From the NCBI GenBank assembly GCA_963749715.1, contig CAVVNR010000002.1:186001-250000 (forward strand): a stretch of DNA of 64,000 nucleotides. The letters are read 5' to 3'. The stretch is from Roseiarcus sp963749715 (GTDB taxonomy: Bacteria; Pseudomonadota; Alphaproteobacteria; Rhizobiales; Beijerinckiaceae). Positions 25,142 through 34,054 of this stretch are shown one piece after another. A model generated the notes under the pieces. That model saw nothing but the letters and a program-made list of their open reading frames with translations. It did not search any database and was not told the origin of the DNA. The position numbers were made by a program, and so were the translations under genes. The first letter of the stretch is position 1, and the number at the start of each line of letters is the position of its first letter.

Positions 25142-25393
25142 TCACATGGGCATGGCCATGGCGTCCTTCGTGCACTTCTTGACGAACGAGGTCATCGCCG
25201 CGCCGTGCAGGTTCTTGTCGTTGGCCTGGCCCTCGCACGACGTCCTTTCGCATTTGGTCATGAAGCTGGTCTTGGCGGCGCCGGCCAGCTTCTTGTCCAT
25301 CGCCTGGGTCATGCAGGCGTCATCGGCGTAGGCGAGCGCCGGCGCGCCGGCGATGGCGAATGCGAGCGCAACGAGCGCGAATGTCTTGGTCAT
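25142..25393 (-). CDS. PsiF-repeat family periplasmic protein
   Basis: 83 residues: a signal peptide (about residues 1-23, ending ALAYA) followed by two PsiF repeats, each with the pattern C...A..K.L.GAA.TSF..KC, giving paired cysteines. PsiF was first described as phosphate-starvation-inducible in E. coli; the molecular role is unknown. A GGGAG ribosome-binding sequence precedes ATG 25393. The same frame continues open far upstream, but this only reflects high GC. It is divergent from the RND adaptor gene. Confidence 0.85.
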   Translation of the reverse strand: MTKTFALVALAFAIAGAPALAYADDACMTQAMDKKLAGAAKTSFMTKCERTSCEGQANDKNLHGAAMTSFVKKCTKDAMAMPM

Positions 25394-25570
25394 GACGTCA
25401 TCTCCCAAATCAGGCCGCCCCTTTGCGGCCGCTTTCCGACAATAAGGGCCGAGGCGCGCGCTGGCGAGGGGCCTGGCGGCGCCGAGCCTCAAGCCGGCGC
25501 CGCTCGTTTCAATCTCTGGCGAAATGTTGCAAAAGGCCAAGCAGGATCCTGCCCGACACGAAGGCGAGCG

Positions 25571-26899
25571 ATGAGGCGGTTCACCAACTGGCTGTTGTTT
25601 CTGCTCGCCGTGGCGATGCTCGCGCTCGCCGCGGCGGCGCAGCTTGCGCTCATCCGCGTTCCCTATCCTCCGCTCGCTTTCGCCGCCGCCGCCGCCGTTT
25701 TCGCGGCGCTCCTCGGCATCCGCTCGCTGCCGCTCGGGGCTCGCCGGCCGGTTGTATTCGTGGTCACGCTCGCGCTCCTCGCCGCGCTGACCGGCGGTCT
25801 CGCCTATTTCCAGTTCGTCATGAAGCCGGGGATCGTGAAGGGCTTCATCAGCGCCGCGTTCGCGCCAAAACCGACGGCGGTGACGGCCGAAGCCGCGAGG
25901 GTCGAGAAATGGCCGCCTGAACTGACAGCGATCGGAACCTTGCGCGCCTATCAGGGCGTCATCGTCGCGCCGCAGGCGGCGGGCGTGGTGACGGGCAAAC
26001 ATTTCGAGTCGGGCGACGACGTCCAGGACGGGGCGCTGCTCATCAATATCGACAATTCGGTTGAGCAGGCCGACCTCGCCAACGGGCTGGCGCAATTGAA
26101 GAACGCCGAGGCGACGCTCGCGCGGCAAAAGACGCTGGTCGTCCAGGGCAACACCCCCCAATCGACCGTCGATACGGCGCTCGCCACGCGCAATTCCGCC
26201 GCGGCGACCGTCGAGCGGACGCGCGCCATCATCGCCCAGAAGGCGATCAAGGCGCCGTTCGCCGGCAGGCTCGGCCTGCGCAACGTCGATCTCGGGCAAT
26301 ATGTCGCGGTCGGGGCAAGCCTGGTGACGCTCCAGCAGCTCGACCCGATCTACGCGGACTTTCCCGCGCCCGAGGAAGCGCTGAGCGCGCTCGCCGCCGG
26401 CCAGGTGGTGAGCATGACGGTCGACGCCATCCCCGGCCGGACCTTCGCCGGCAAGATCGAAGCGATCGACGCGCGCGTCAGCGCCGATTCGCGCAACGTC
26501 ACCGCACGGGCGGTATTCGCCAATCCCGACCGGAAGCTCCTGCCCGGCATGTTCGCCAATCTCACCGTCACCACCGGCGAGCCGGCCAAGGTGCTGACGC
26601 TTCCGCGCACCGCGATCGTCTACAGTCTCTATGGCGACAATGTCTTTGTCGTCACCGCAGCGCCGCACGCGCGCGAGCAGGGCGGCGTGGACGACAAGGG
26701 CGGCGTGAGCGGCCTCATCGTCGAGCGGCGATTCGTGCGCCTCGGCCCGGCGAGGGGCGAGAGGGTCGCGATCCAGGAAGGGGTGAGAGAGGGCGAGCGC
26801 GTGGTGACCGCGGGACAGATCAAGCTCCAGGCCTATATGCCGGTCACGCTCGACGAAACCGCCGCGCTGCCGAGCCCGGCGGAAACCCCGCGGCCGTGA
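25571..26899 (+). CDS. RND efflux periplasmic adaptor (membrane fusion protein)
   Basis: 442 residues. The HlyD/MdtA-like core is clear: barrel-sandwich start GVIVAPQAAGVVTGKHFESG, an alpha-hairpin of about 60 residues (LAQLKNAEATLARQ onwards), lipoyl return IKAPFAGRLGLRNVDLGQYV, a beta-barrel and a membrane-proximal domain. It links an inner-membrane RND pump to an outer-membrane channel. Unusually, the N-terminus has three hydrophobic segments (about residues 6-28, 33-51 and 58-80) instead of the usual single anchor or lipid signal. The start ATG 25571 is 11 bases before the pump gene's transcriptional partner begins after its stop at 26899. Confidence 0.93.
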   Translation: MRRFTNWLLFLLAVAMLALAAAAQLALIRVPYPPLAFAAAAAVFAALLGIRSLPLGARRPVVFVVTLALLAALTGGLAYFQFVMKPGIVKGFISAAFAPKPTAVTAEAARVEKWPPELTAIGTLRAYQGVIVAPQAAGVVTGKHFESGDDVQDGALLINIDNSVEQADLANGLAQLKNAEATLARQKTLVVQGNTPQSTVDTALATRNSAAATVERTRAIIAQKAIKAPFAGRLGLRNVDLGQYVAVGASLVTLQQLDPIYADFPAPEEALSALAAGQVVSMTVDAIPGRTFAGKIEAIDARVSADSRNVTARAVFANPDRKLLPGMFANLTVTTGEPAKVLTLPRTAIVYSLYGDNVFVVTAAPHAREQGGVDDKGGVSGLIVERRFVRLGPARGERVAIQEGVREGERVVTAGQIKLQAYMPVTLDETAALPSPAETPRP

Positions 26900-26909
26900 T
26901 GAAGCGCCC

Positions 26910-29900
26910 ATGAACGCCTTCACCGATCTCTTCATCCGCCGGCCGGTTCTGGCGAGCGTGGTCAGCCTGCTCATTCTCTTGATTGGCGGCATGGCCGGCC
27001 TGAGACTGCAAGTCCGGCAGTTCCCGGCGACCTCGAACACCACGATCACCATCACCACGACCTATCCGGGCGCCGCCGCCGACGTGATCAAGGGCTTCAT
27101 CACCACGCCGATCGAGCAGGCGGTGGCCAGCTCCGAGGGCATCGACACCCTGGTCTCCGCCTCGCAGCAGAACGTCTCGACGATCACCCTCAATTTGCGG
27201 CTCGACGCCAACCCGGACCGGGCGATGGCCGACACGCTCTCCAAGGTCAATCAGGTGCGCGGCCTCCTGCCCCGCGACGCCAACGACCCGGTGGTGGTCA
27301 AGCAGACCGGCCAGGGCTTCGCGCTGATGTACCTGTCGTTCAACTCGGACGTGATGACCTCGTCCCAGATCACCGACTATCTGACCCGGGTCGTCCAGCC
27401 GCGCCTGCAGACCGTCGACGGCGTCGCCAACGCGCAGATCCTCGGCGGGCAGACCTTCGCCATGCGGATCTGGCTCGATCCGGTCCGCATGGCCTCGCTC
27501 GGCGTGACGGCGAACGACGTGCGCGCGGCGCTCAACGCCAACAACTTCACCACCGCGGCCGGCGAGGTCAAAAGCGATTATACCCAGATCAGCGTCAATG
27601 CGCTGACCTCGCTCGACAGCGCCAAGGCTTTCGGCCAGCTGGTGATTGCGGCCCGCGGCGATGCGCTGGTGCGCCTCGGCGACGTGTCCAAAATCGAGCT
27701 CGGGCCCCAGGGGGTCGACAGCTCGTCGGTGTTCGATGGCCTCAAGGCGGTGTTCGTCGGCATCTATGGGACGCCGGAAGCCAATCCGCTGACCGTGATC
27801 GACGGCGTGCGCGCGATCATGCCGAGCATCCAGACCCAGTTGCCCGCGGGCTTGAGGGGGACCATCGCCTTTGATTCGACCACTTTCATCCGCGCCTCGA
27901 TCTACGAGGTCGCCAAGACGCTGATCGAGGCGGCGGCGATCGTCATCGTCGTGATTTTCCTGTTTCTGGGCAACCTGCGTTCGACCTTCATTCCGATCGT
28001 CACCATTCCGCTGTCGCTGATCGGCGTGATGATCGCGCTGATGGCGCTCGGCTATTCGATCAACCTGCTCACGCTCCTGGCGCTGGTCCTCGGCATCGGC
28101 CTGGTCGTCGACGACGCGATCGTCGTGGTCGAGAACATTCATCGCCACATCGAGGACGGCATGACCCCGTTCGACGCGGCGATCAGGGGCGCGCACGAGA
28201 TCGCGCTGCCGATCGTCGCGATGACGATCACGCTCGCGGCCGTCTATGCGCCGATCGGCTTCGTCTCCGGCGTGACCGGCGTCCTCTTTCGCGAATTCGC
28301 CTTCACGCTGGCCGGCGCCGTCATCGTCTCCGGCTTCATCGCGCTCACGCTGTCGCCGATGATGTGCTCGAAGCTCTTGCGCCACGAAAAGAGCGAAAGC
28401 TGGTTCGCCCGCGCGCTCGACCGCTCATTCCTGGCGCTTCGCCGCGCCTACAAGCGCCGCCTGCACAGCACCCTCAACTTCCGCGCGCTGACCTTGCTCA
28501 TTCTGGTTGGCGTGCTGGCGCTGACCGGCGTCATGTACGCCTCGACTCCGCGAGAGCTCGCGCCCGAGGAGGATCAGGGGATTCTGCTCTCGCTCATCAA
28601 GGCGCCGCAGGTCGGCAACCTCGATTACACCGAGCAGGCGACCGACCGCCTGTTCGCGGAAGTCAAGGCGACGCCTGAAATCTCGCATGTGTTCACCATC
28701 AACGGCTTCCCCAGCGTCCGCGGCGCCTTCGCCGGGTTTCTCCTTAAGCCGTGGGACGAGCGGACCAAGAACCAGAAGCAGGTGCTGGCCGAGCTCGGGC
28801 CGAAATTCCTCGCCGTGCCGCAGGCGCAGGTGCAGGCGTTTTCGCCCCCCGCCCTGCCCGGCTCGACCGGCGGCGCGCCGCTGCAATTCGTGATCAGGAC
28901 GACCGGCGACTTCGCCACCCTCGCCGACGTCGCCATCAAGATGCAGCAGGCTGCGCGGGAGAGCGGCCTCTTCCTGTTCACCGACGTCGACCTCAAGTTC
29001 GACACGCCGCAGGTCGTGTTCAAGGTCGACGCCGACAAGGCCAACCGCATCGGCGTCAACATGTCCGACGTCGGCACCGCGCTCGCGACGATGCTCGGGG
29101 GCAACTACGTCAATCTGTTCAGCCTGTACGGCCGCAGCTATCAGGTCATTCCCCAGGCGCCGCGCGAGTTTCGCCTGACGCCGGACTGGCTGACGCGCTA
29201 TCAATTGCGCACCAGCAACGGCGAGCTCGTGCCGCTGTCGGCGGTGGCGAGCGTCTCCGACCAGGTGCAGCCGAACGCGCTGACCAGCTTCCAGCAGCTC
29301 AATTCCGCCACCCTGTCGGGCGTGCCGTTCCCGGGCCGCACGCTCGGCGAGGCGCTCGACTATCTCAAGGCGAAATCGCAGGAGATCTTCCCCGAAGGCT
29401 ATTCTTACGACTTTCAGGGCGATTCCCGCCAATACGAGCAGGAAGGCAACGCGCTCGTTTATGTGTTCGGTTTCGCGCTGATCGTGATCTACCTGGTGCT
29501 GGCGGCGCAGTACGAGAGCTTCCGCGATCCGCTGATCATTCTCATCGCCCTGCCGACGGCGCTGTTTGGCGCGCTCTTGCCGCTCAACATCGGCGGCTTC
29601 CTCGGCTTCGCCAGCATCAATATCTATTCGCAGATCGGTCTCGTCACGCTGATCGGCCTCATCTCCAAGCACGGCATCCTGATGGTCGATTTCGCCAACC
29701 GGCTGCAGGAGACGCGCGGCTTCTCGCGCCGCGGCGCGATCGAGGAGGCGGCGGCGGTGCGCCTGAGGCCCATTCTGATGACGACGGCGGCGATGGTGGT
29801 CGGCATGATCCCGCTCATCCTCGCCTCCGGCGCCGGCGCGCGTTCCCGCTTCGCGATCGGCGTCACCATCTTCGCCGGCATGTCGATCGGCACGCTCTTC

Positions 29901-30041
29901 ACCCTCTTTGTCACGCCGGCCGTCTACACCTTCCTCGCCCGCGACCACGCGGGCCAGATGGCGAAGGAGAAGGCGCTCGGGCATGTGGCGAAGGAGGAGG
30001 ATGACGCCGGAGACGAGAGGCAGGCGGAAGCCGCGCAGTAA
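26910..30041 (+). CDS. RND multidrug efflux permease (HAE1 family)
   Basis: 1043-residue proton-driven exporter. The first membrane helix begins after MNAFTDLFIRRPVLASVV; two large periplasmic loops and twelve membrane segments follow. The proton-relay segment LGIGLVVDDAIVVVENIHRH carries the conserved paired Asp in TM4. The length is normal. It follows the adaptor gene by 10 bases. No TolC-like outer-membrane channel and no local repressor are found, so it presumably uses a channel encoded elsewhere. The substrate range is unknown. Confidence 0.96.
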   Translation: MNAFTDLFIRRPVLASVVSLLILLIGGMAGLRLQVRQFPATSNTTITITTTYPGAAADVIKGFITTPIEQAVASSEGIDTLVSASQQNVSTITLNLRLDANPDRAMADTLSKVNQVRGLLPRDANDPVVVKQTGQGFALMYLSFNSDVMTSSQITDYLTRVVQPRLQTVDGVANAQILGGQTFAMRIWLDPVRMASLGVTANDVRAALNANNFTTAAGEVKSDYTQISVNALTSLDSAKAFGQLVIAARGDALVRLGDVSKIELGPQGVDSSSVFDGLKAVFVGIYGTPEANPLTVIDGVRAIMPSIQTQLPAGLRGTIAFDSTTFIRASIYEVAKTLIEAAAIVIVVIFLFLGNLRSTFIPIVTIPLSLIGVMIALMALGYSINLLTLLALVLGIGLVVDDAIVVVENIHRHIEDGMTPFDAAIRGAHEIALPIVAMTITLAAVYAPIGFVSGVTGVLFREFAFTLAGAVIVSGFIALTLSPMMCSKLLRHEKSESWFARALDRSFLALRRAYKRRLHSTLNFRALTLLILVGVLALTGVMYASTPRELAPEEDQGILLSLIKAPQVGNLDYTEQATDRLFAEVKATPEISHVFTINGFPSVRGAFAGFLLKPWDERTKNQKQVLAELGPKFLAVPQAQVQAFSPPALPGSTGGAPLQFVIRTTGDFATLADVAIKMQQAARESGLFLFTDVDLKFDTPQVVFKVDADKANRIGVNMSDVGTALATMLGGNYVNLFSLYGRSYQVIPQAPREFRLTPDWLTRYQLRTSNGELVPLSAVASVSDQVQPNALTSFQQLNSATLSGVPFPGRTLGEALDYLKAKSQEIFPEGYSYDFQGDSRQYEQEGNALVYVFGFALIVIYLVLAAQYESFRDPLIILIALPTALFGALLPLNIGGFLGFASINIYSQIGLVTLIGLISKHGILMVDFANRLQETRGFSRRGAIEEAAAVRLRPILMTTAAMVVGMIPLILASGAGARSRFAIGVTIFAGMSIGTLFTLFVTPAVYTFLARDHAGQMAKEKALGHVAKEEDDAGDERQAEAAQ

Positions 30042-30118
30042 AGCGCCGCGCCGCGGCCAAAACGACGCCTGCCGGCCGCGGCGGGCAGTCAGAGCAGAAT
30101 GCATCCGGACGAACCGCG

Positions 30119-30223
30119 GCCGTCATTGCGACCCCCGGATCAAGTGCGGGGAAGCAATCCAGGGATCGTCGGGCGCCCCTCGTTCTCTGGATTGCTTCGT
30201 CGCTGCGCTGCTCCCAATGACGA
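30119..30223. repeat. Dispersed palindromic repeat, family B copy 2
   Basis: CCGTCATTGCGACCCCCGGA...GGGGAAGCAATCCAGGG followed by CTCTGGATTGCTTCGTCGCT...CCCAATGACG: a near-complete inverted repeat occupying the gap between the RND gene and the convergent sugar transporter. It may also act as a transcription end. Confidence 0.8.
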
Positions 30224-30272
30224 CCCTTTCGAACGCAACGTGCTCCAACCCGCGCGCCAAAGCTGTTCGCAA

Positions 30273-31715
30273 TTACGAGCGGGCCGTCGCGGCGCGCCAC
30301 GACGCCTCGATCTCTTCCAGCGAGCGGCCTCGCGTCTCAGGCACGCCGACAATGACCCAGACGAGCCCGATCGCGCAGAACGCGGCGAACATCCAGAAGG
30401 TGTAGGCTTGGCCGATCGCATTGACGACCGTGAGGAAGAATCCGCTGACCAGGAACGCTGCGCCCCAGTTGACCGCCGTCGCCACCGCCACAGCCCGGCC
30501 GCGCACTTCGCCGGGATAGATCTCGTTGATGACGGTCCAGGTCACCGGGCCAAGGGAAAATGCGAACGAAATGATGAAAACGACAAGCGCGACCAGCGTG
30601 ACAACTCCCGTCGCCCCTCCGCCGCCCCGCACCCCGCCCGCTTGCTGAAACGCGAAGCCGACGGCGGCGAGGCTCAGTCCCATGCCGATAAGGCCGGCGA
30701 TCAGGAGCGGGCGTCGGCCGACGCGATCGATGTAGGCGATCGCGATAAAGGTCGCGAGCACGTTGACGGCGCCAATGGCCCAGGTGGTGGCTGCTGTCTG
30801 GGCCGCGGGCGTCGTGAAGCCGGCGGCGGCGAAGATGCTGTCGGAATAGTAGATGATCGCGTTGATGCCGGTGATCTGTTGCAGTATCGCAAGCCCGAGG
30901 CCGATTTTGAGCGGCGTCCGCCAGCGCGGCGCGAATACGTCCGTCCACGACGTTGCTTCGTGCTCAAGGCGCAGCGACGCCTGAATCGCCGCGAGCCGCG
31001 CGTCGGCGTCGTGCTCGGCGCCGAGAGCGACAAGGTTGCCGCGAGCGTCATCGGGGCGGCCGATCTTCACCAGCCAGCGCGGCAACTCGAGAGCGGTCAG
31101 GACGGCGAGCGCGAGAAGAACGCCGGCGACCGCGGAGACGGCAAACATGGCGCGCCAGCCATCAGGGCCCGCCAGCGCCTGGTCGACGAAATAAGCGATA
31201 AAGATGCCGACCGTGATCGCGAGCTGATAGGCCGAGACAAATCGCCCCCGCTGCGCGGTCGGCGCGAGCTCCGCGGCATAGAGCGGGGCGGCGACCGCGG
31301 CGACGCCAACGCCGAACCCGGCCACGAGTCGGCCCAAGACGAGGACCGGAACGTTCGGCGCAACAGCTTCGATCGCCGCGCCGACGATGAACAGCCCCGC
31401 CGCCGCGAGGAGCGCGCGTTTGCGGCCGAAATGGTCGGCGACATAGCCGCCGGCGAGCGAACCGAACATCGCGCCAAGCGTGACCCAGCTGGTCACGATC
31501 TCGAGTGCGACCGCGCCGACTGCAAACGCCTTCTTGACGCCCAGAAGGGCGCCCGAAATGACGCCCTGGTCGTAGCCGAAAAGAGCGCCGGCGAGCACGA
31601 CGACCGCTATGACGCTCGCGGCGCGGCCGAAGGGAAGTCGGTCGGGAACCGGATCGGGAAGATTCGCGCCCGGATCGCCTGCGGAGCCTCCTGATATTGC
31701 GCGCTGTGTCGCCAC
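30273..31715 (-). CDS. Sugar porter (MFS) family transporter
   Basis: 480 residues, twelve membrane segments, sugar-porter branch (GalP/XylE-like). Diagnostic motifs are GALFGYDQGVISGAL in TM1, DHFGRKRAL and DRVGRRPLL after TM2 and TM8, the substrate-site QQITGINAIIYYS in TM7, and VPETRGRSLEEIE near the C-terminus. It probably imports a hexose or pentose with protons. The oprB-like porin gene ends 72 bases upstream on the same strand, giving an outer-plus-inner-membrane sugar uptake pair. Confidence 0.95.
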   Translation of the reverse strand: MATQRAISGGSAGDPGANLPDPVPDRLPFGRAASVIAVVVLAGALFGYDQGVISGALLGVKKAFAVGAVALEIVTSWVTLGAMFGSLAGGYVADHFGRKRALLAAAGLFIVGAAIEAVAPNVPVLVLGRLVAGFGVGVAAVAAPLYAAELAPTAQRGRFVSAYQLAITVGIFIAYFVDQALAGPDGWRAMFAVSAVAGVLLALAVLTALELPRWLVKIGRPDDARGNLVALGAEHDADARLAAIQASLRLEHEATSWTDVFAPRWRTPLKIGLGLAILQQITGINAIIYYSDSIFAAAGFTTPAAQTAATTWAIGAVNVLATFIAIAYIDRVGRRPLLIAGLIGMGLSLAAVGFAFQQAGGVRGGGGATGVVTLVALVVFIISFAFSLGPVTWTVINEIYPGEVRGRAVAVATAVNWGAAFLVSGFFLTVVNAIGQAYTFWMFAAFCAIGLVWVIVGVPETRGRSLEEIEASWRAATARS

Positions 31716-31786
31716 GATCTCTCCCCTCCGTTGCGCCTTCGGCCGAAGCCTCCGGTCCGCGAAGTCCTATAGCCGGTCGACAAAAC

Positions 31787-33235
31787 CTACCAAAAAGCGA
31801 TCGTCGTTCTTGCGCCCAGCGCGAAGGCGTTGCAATTCGTAGGCGTCGTATATCCGCCTGGGCAAATGACGTACTGGGCGTCGAGCTTCAAATTCAGCCA
31901 CGGAGTCGTCTGCCATCCATACCAGGCTTCCGTTACGTACTCATTGCGCTGCACATAGCCGGGGCCGACGCCCAAGGCGTTTGCCTCAATCTGGGCATTG
32001 GCGACGTCCGAATTGACGTGCGTCGTGCCGACCGCAATCCCAAATCCATCCCTTGGCCGCCACGGCCCGAGGCCATATTGCACAACGCCGGCGAAGACCT
32101 GATAGTCCAGCATCGATGTGCGGCGGTCCGCGTAGCTGGCGAGAACAAAGGCGTTCAAGCCGTTCTTCGGGTCGGCGTTGGCGGGATCATGGGTCAGTTG
32201 CTGCTGCAACACCGTGGAGAATCCGTAGCGTCCGTGGCCGGGAAGCGCGGGGAGGCCTGAAACCAGTATCGGCTCTCCATCGATGCTGGTCGCGACGTTC
32301 GGCGCGGCGCTGTTGTTCCACCAACCGCCAAACTGGTAGCTCCCCTGGAGCGCGCCGAATTTCGGCGTCCAGGCGACCTCGGCGGGAACAATGACGCCCT
32401 GCGACTCGCCGGGGAAAGTTGGCCAAAGGGCGGGGTTGGGCGTCGTGTCGAGATAGGCCGGATTCGCGTCGAAAACGCCGGCCCTGAAATAGCCCTGGGA
32501 CCCGAAATTCAGCTGCCCGACCGCGGCCCACTGGCTGACCGGCCAGTTGTAAATATAGTTCCCCACGATGTTGCCCGGCTGACCTGGGCAGAAGGTCAGA
32601 TTGATGAAGTCGCAAGGGAAGCTGAAAAACTCATCGCCGAACGCGAGGCGGCCGACCGTGAACTCGATCCGGTCGTCGATGAGCTTTTGATCCCAGGCGA
32701 ATTGCTCCAGCCTGACGATATTGCCGCGCCCATAGACTTCGTTGAGCAACTGAAGCGCCGGGATGCCGGCGTCCGTCGCGGCGTCCCTGCCCCAGCGACT
32801 GACCAGCGTCACGAGGACGCGGGCGCCGGTCAGGCCCAGACTCTTTTGCAAGTCGAACTGGGCCTGCAGGGCGACCTGTCCGGCCTCCTGGGCATTCTGG
32901 CGCAGGCCGCCGGACAGGTTCAACACCGCTTCGTCGACGCCGGTCAGCGAGACCTCTATGCCGAGATCGGCCAGCTTTGACCGGACAGACGGCCATTCGC
33001 CGAGCAGATAGGGCGTGGTGGCGAAATAGTCGCCCGGCAGCGCGGAGAGGACCGGAAGAGGCGCGGGGCCGCTCGCGGGAGCGCTTAAAGTCGACGCGAC
33101 GGCTGTGGGAGCCTGGGTTGCGCCCTGCGTCGCCTGGGACGGCGTCGATGCGTCTCCGGGCGATGCGTCCGCGGCGAGCGCAGCAGAGCCGGCAAGGAGG
33201 ATGATGATGGAACCGGCCACGCCGCGGACCAGCAT
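31787..33235 (-). CDS. Carbohydrate porin, OprB family
   Basis: 482 residues: signal peptide (about residues 1-22), a Pro/Ala/Thr-rich linker (about 23-65) and a beta-barrel domain of the carbohydrate-selective OprB porin family, ending with the C-terminal aromatic TTIAFW expected for outer-membrane barrels. Conserved barrel segments include GRLAFGDEFFSFPCDFINLT and FVLASYADRRTSMLDYQV. It lets sugars diffuse across the outer membrane. It lies upstream of the sugar porter gene and is probably co-transcribed with it. Confidence 0.9.
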   Translation of the reverse strand: MLVRGVAGSIIILLAGSAALAADASPGDASTPSQATQGATQAPTAVASTLSAPASGPAPLPVLSALPGDYFATTPYLLGEWPSVRSKLADLGIEVSLTGVDEAVLNLSGGLRQNAQEAGQVALQAQFDLQKSLGLTGARVLVTLVSRWGRDAATDAGIPALQLLNEVYGRGNIVRLEQFAWDQKLIDDRIEFTVGRLAFGDEFFSFPCDFINLTFCPGQPGNIVGNYIYNWPVSQWAAVGQLNFGSQGYFRAGVFDANPAYLDTTPNPALWPTFPGESQGVIVPAEVAWTPKFGALQGSYQFGGWWNNSAAPNVATSIDGEPILVSGLPALPGHGRYGFSTVLQQQLTHDPANADPKNGLNAFVLASYADRRTSMLDYQVFAGVVQYGLGPWRPRDGFGIAVGTTHVNSDVANAQIEANALGVGPGYVQRNEYVTEAWYGWQTTPWLNLKLDAQYVICPGGYTTPTNCNAFALGARTTIAFW

Positions 33236-33400
33236 TCCCTTCCACCCCTCCCCGACTCGGTAGCTGCGTGCCGAAGGCCGATCCTAGACGCCGAAAGGGG
33301 AACGTCTCAAGAGCGGCCGCCCCTTTCGGCGGGGAGGAGCCAACTCACTTTCTTGTGACATTGAGAGCCGATCCCGCGACATGACAAGGCGCCAATCAAG

Positions 33401-33466
33401 GGGCGTCCGCGATTGCCCCCGGATGATTCGTCGGGGGGCGGATAGACCCCGGGCCAGCAATGACGG
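33401..33466. repeat. Dispersed palindromic repeat, family B copy 3 (short)
   Basis: GGCGTCCGCGATTGCCCCCG with CGGGCCAGCAATGACGG matches part of the family B repeat. It sits in the gap between the OprB gene start and the end of the glcG-like gene, both on the minus strand. Confidence 0.5.
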
Positions 33467-33494
33467 CTGCGGCTCGGGTTGAAATGAACCGTCG

Positions 33495-33924
33495 CTAAAG
33501 CGGATCGGCTCCAATCGCCTTGAGCGCCGCCCGCGCGCATTCCATGTCTTGCGTATAGTGGCCGCCGCTGAGGCCGATCGCGCCGACCATCTCGCCTTTG
33601 AGCATGATGGGAAATCCGCCGCCGAACACCACCAGCCGCGGCGTATGGGTGATGCCGTACAGGAGCGGCGGATCGTTCTTGATGAAATCGAACCATGCGT
33701 GCGTCGGCATGCCGAATATGAGGCGGCGGTGTAGGCCTTGTTGGTCGCGATATCGATCGAGAGCTTCGGCGCGCCGTCCATGCGGGCAGAACGCCTTCAG
33801 ATCGCCCGCTTCGTCGGTAACAGCGATGCACATCTTGAGCTTGAGCTCAGCGGCCTTTTTCGCCGCGGCGGCCACGGCCTTCTCCGGCTGTTTCAGCGTC
33901 GATGCTGTGCTTGACAATCGTCAT
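33495..33924 (-). pseudogene. GlcG/HbpS-family heme-binding-like protein, multiply frameshifted
   Basis: A GlcG/HbpS family gene of about 140 codons with at least three indels. The intact ending IFGMPTHAWFDFIKNDPP...VVFGGGFPIMLKGEMVGAIG and SGGHYTQDMECARAA is diagnostic. A middle section (MDGAPKLSIDIATNKAYTAA) is in another frame, requiring one shift near 33780 (CCC for CC) and a second near 33725; the N-terminus MTIVKHSI from ATG 33924 is in a third phase and joins the TLKQPEKAV section after a shift near 33904. Family members bind heme or sit in glycolate loci; their role is unclear. Three indels in 430 bases suggest true decay or locally poor sequence. It is divergent from the isocitrate lyase/PEP mutase gene. 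Confidence 0.82.
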
Positions 33925-34054
33925 GGCGTTCCGGTCCCTCGAAATCTTTGTTCGCCGGCGACTTGCGCGCCCGCGCTTCCCGGCGGAAACAAAATGCGCA
34001 ACCGCCGGCGGGTCGTCAACTCGTCCGGCAAACGCGAACCCAGGTGAAAGCGCC

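Noticed and set aside
25394..27058. Open minus-strand frame extending the PsiF gene upstream to 27058
   Set aside because: The added sequence is antisense to the RND adaptor, His/Arg/Asp-rich and not protein-like. The signal peptide and ribosome-binding site fix the start at 25393.
28425..30104. 559-codon minus-strand frame opposite the RND pump
   Set aside because: Antisense shadow of a conserved permease.
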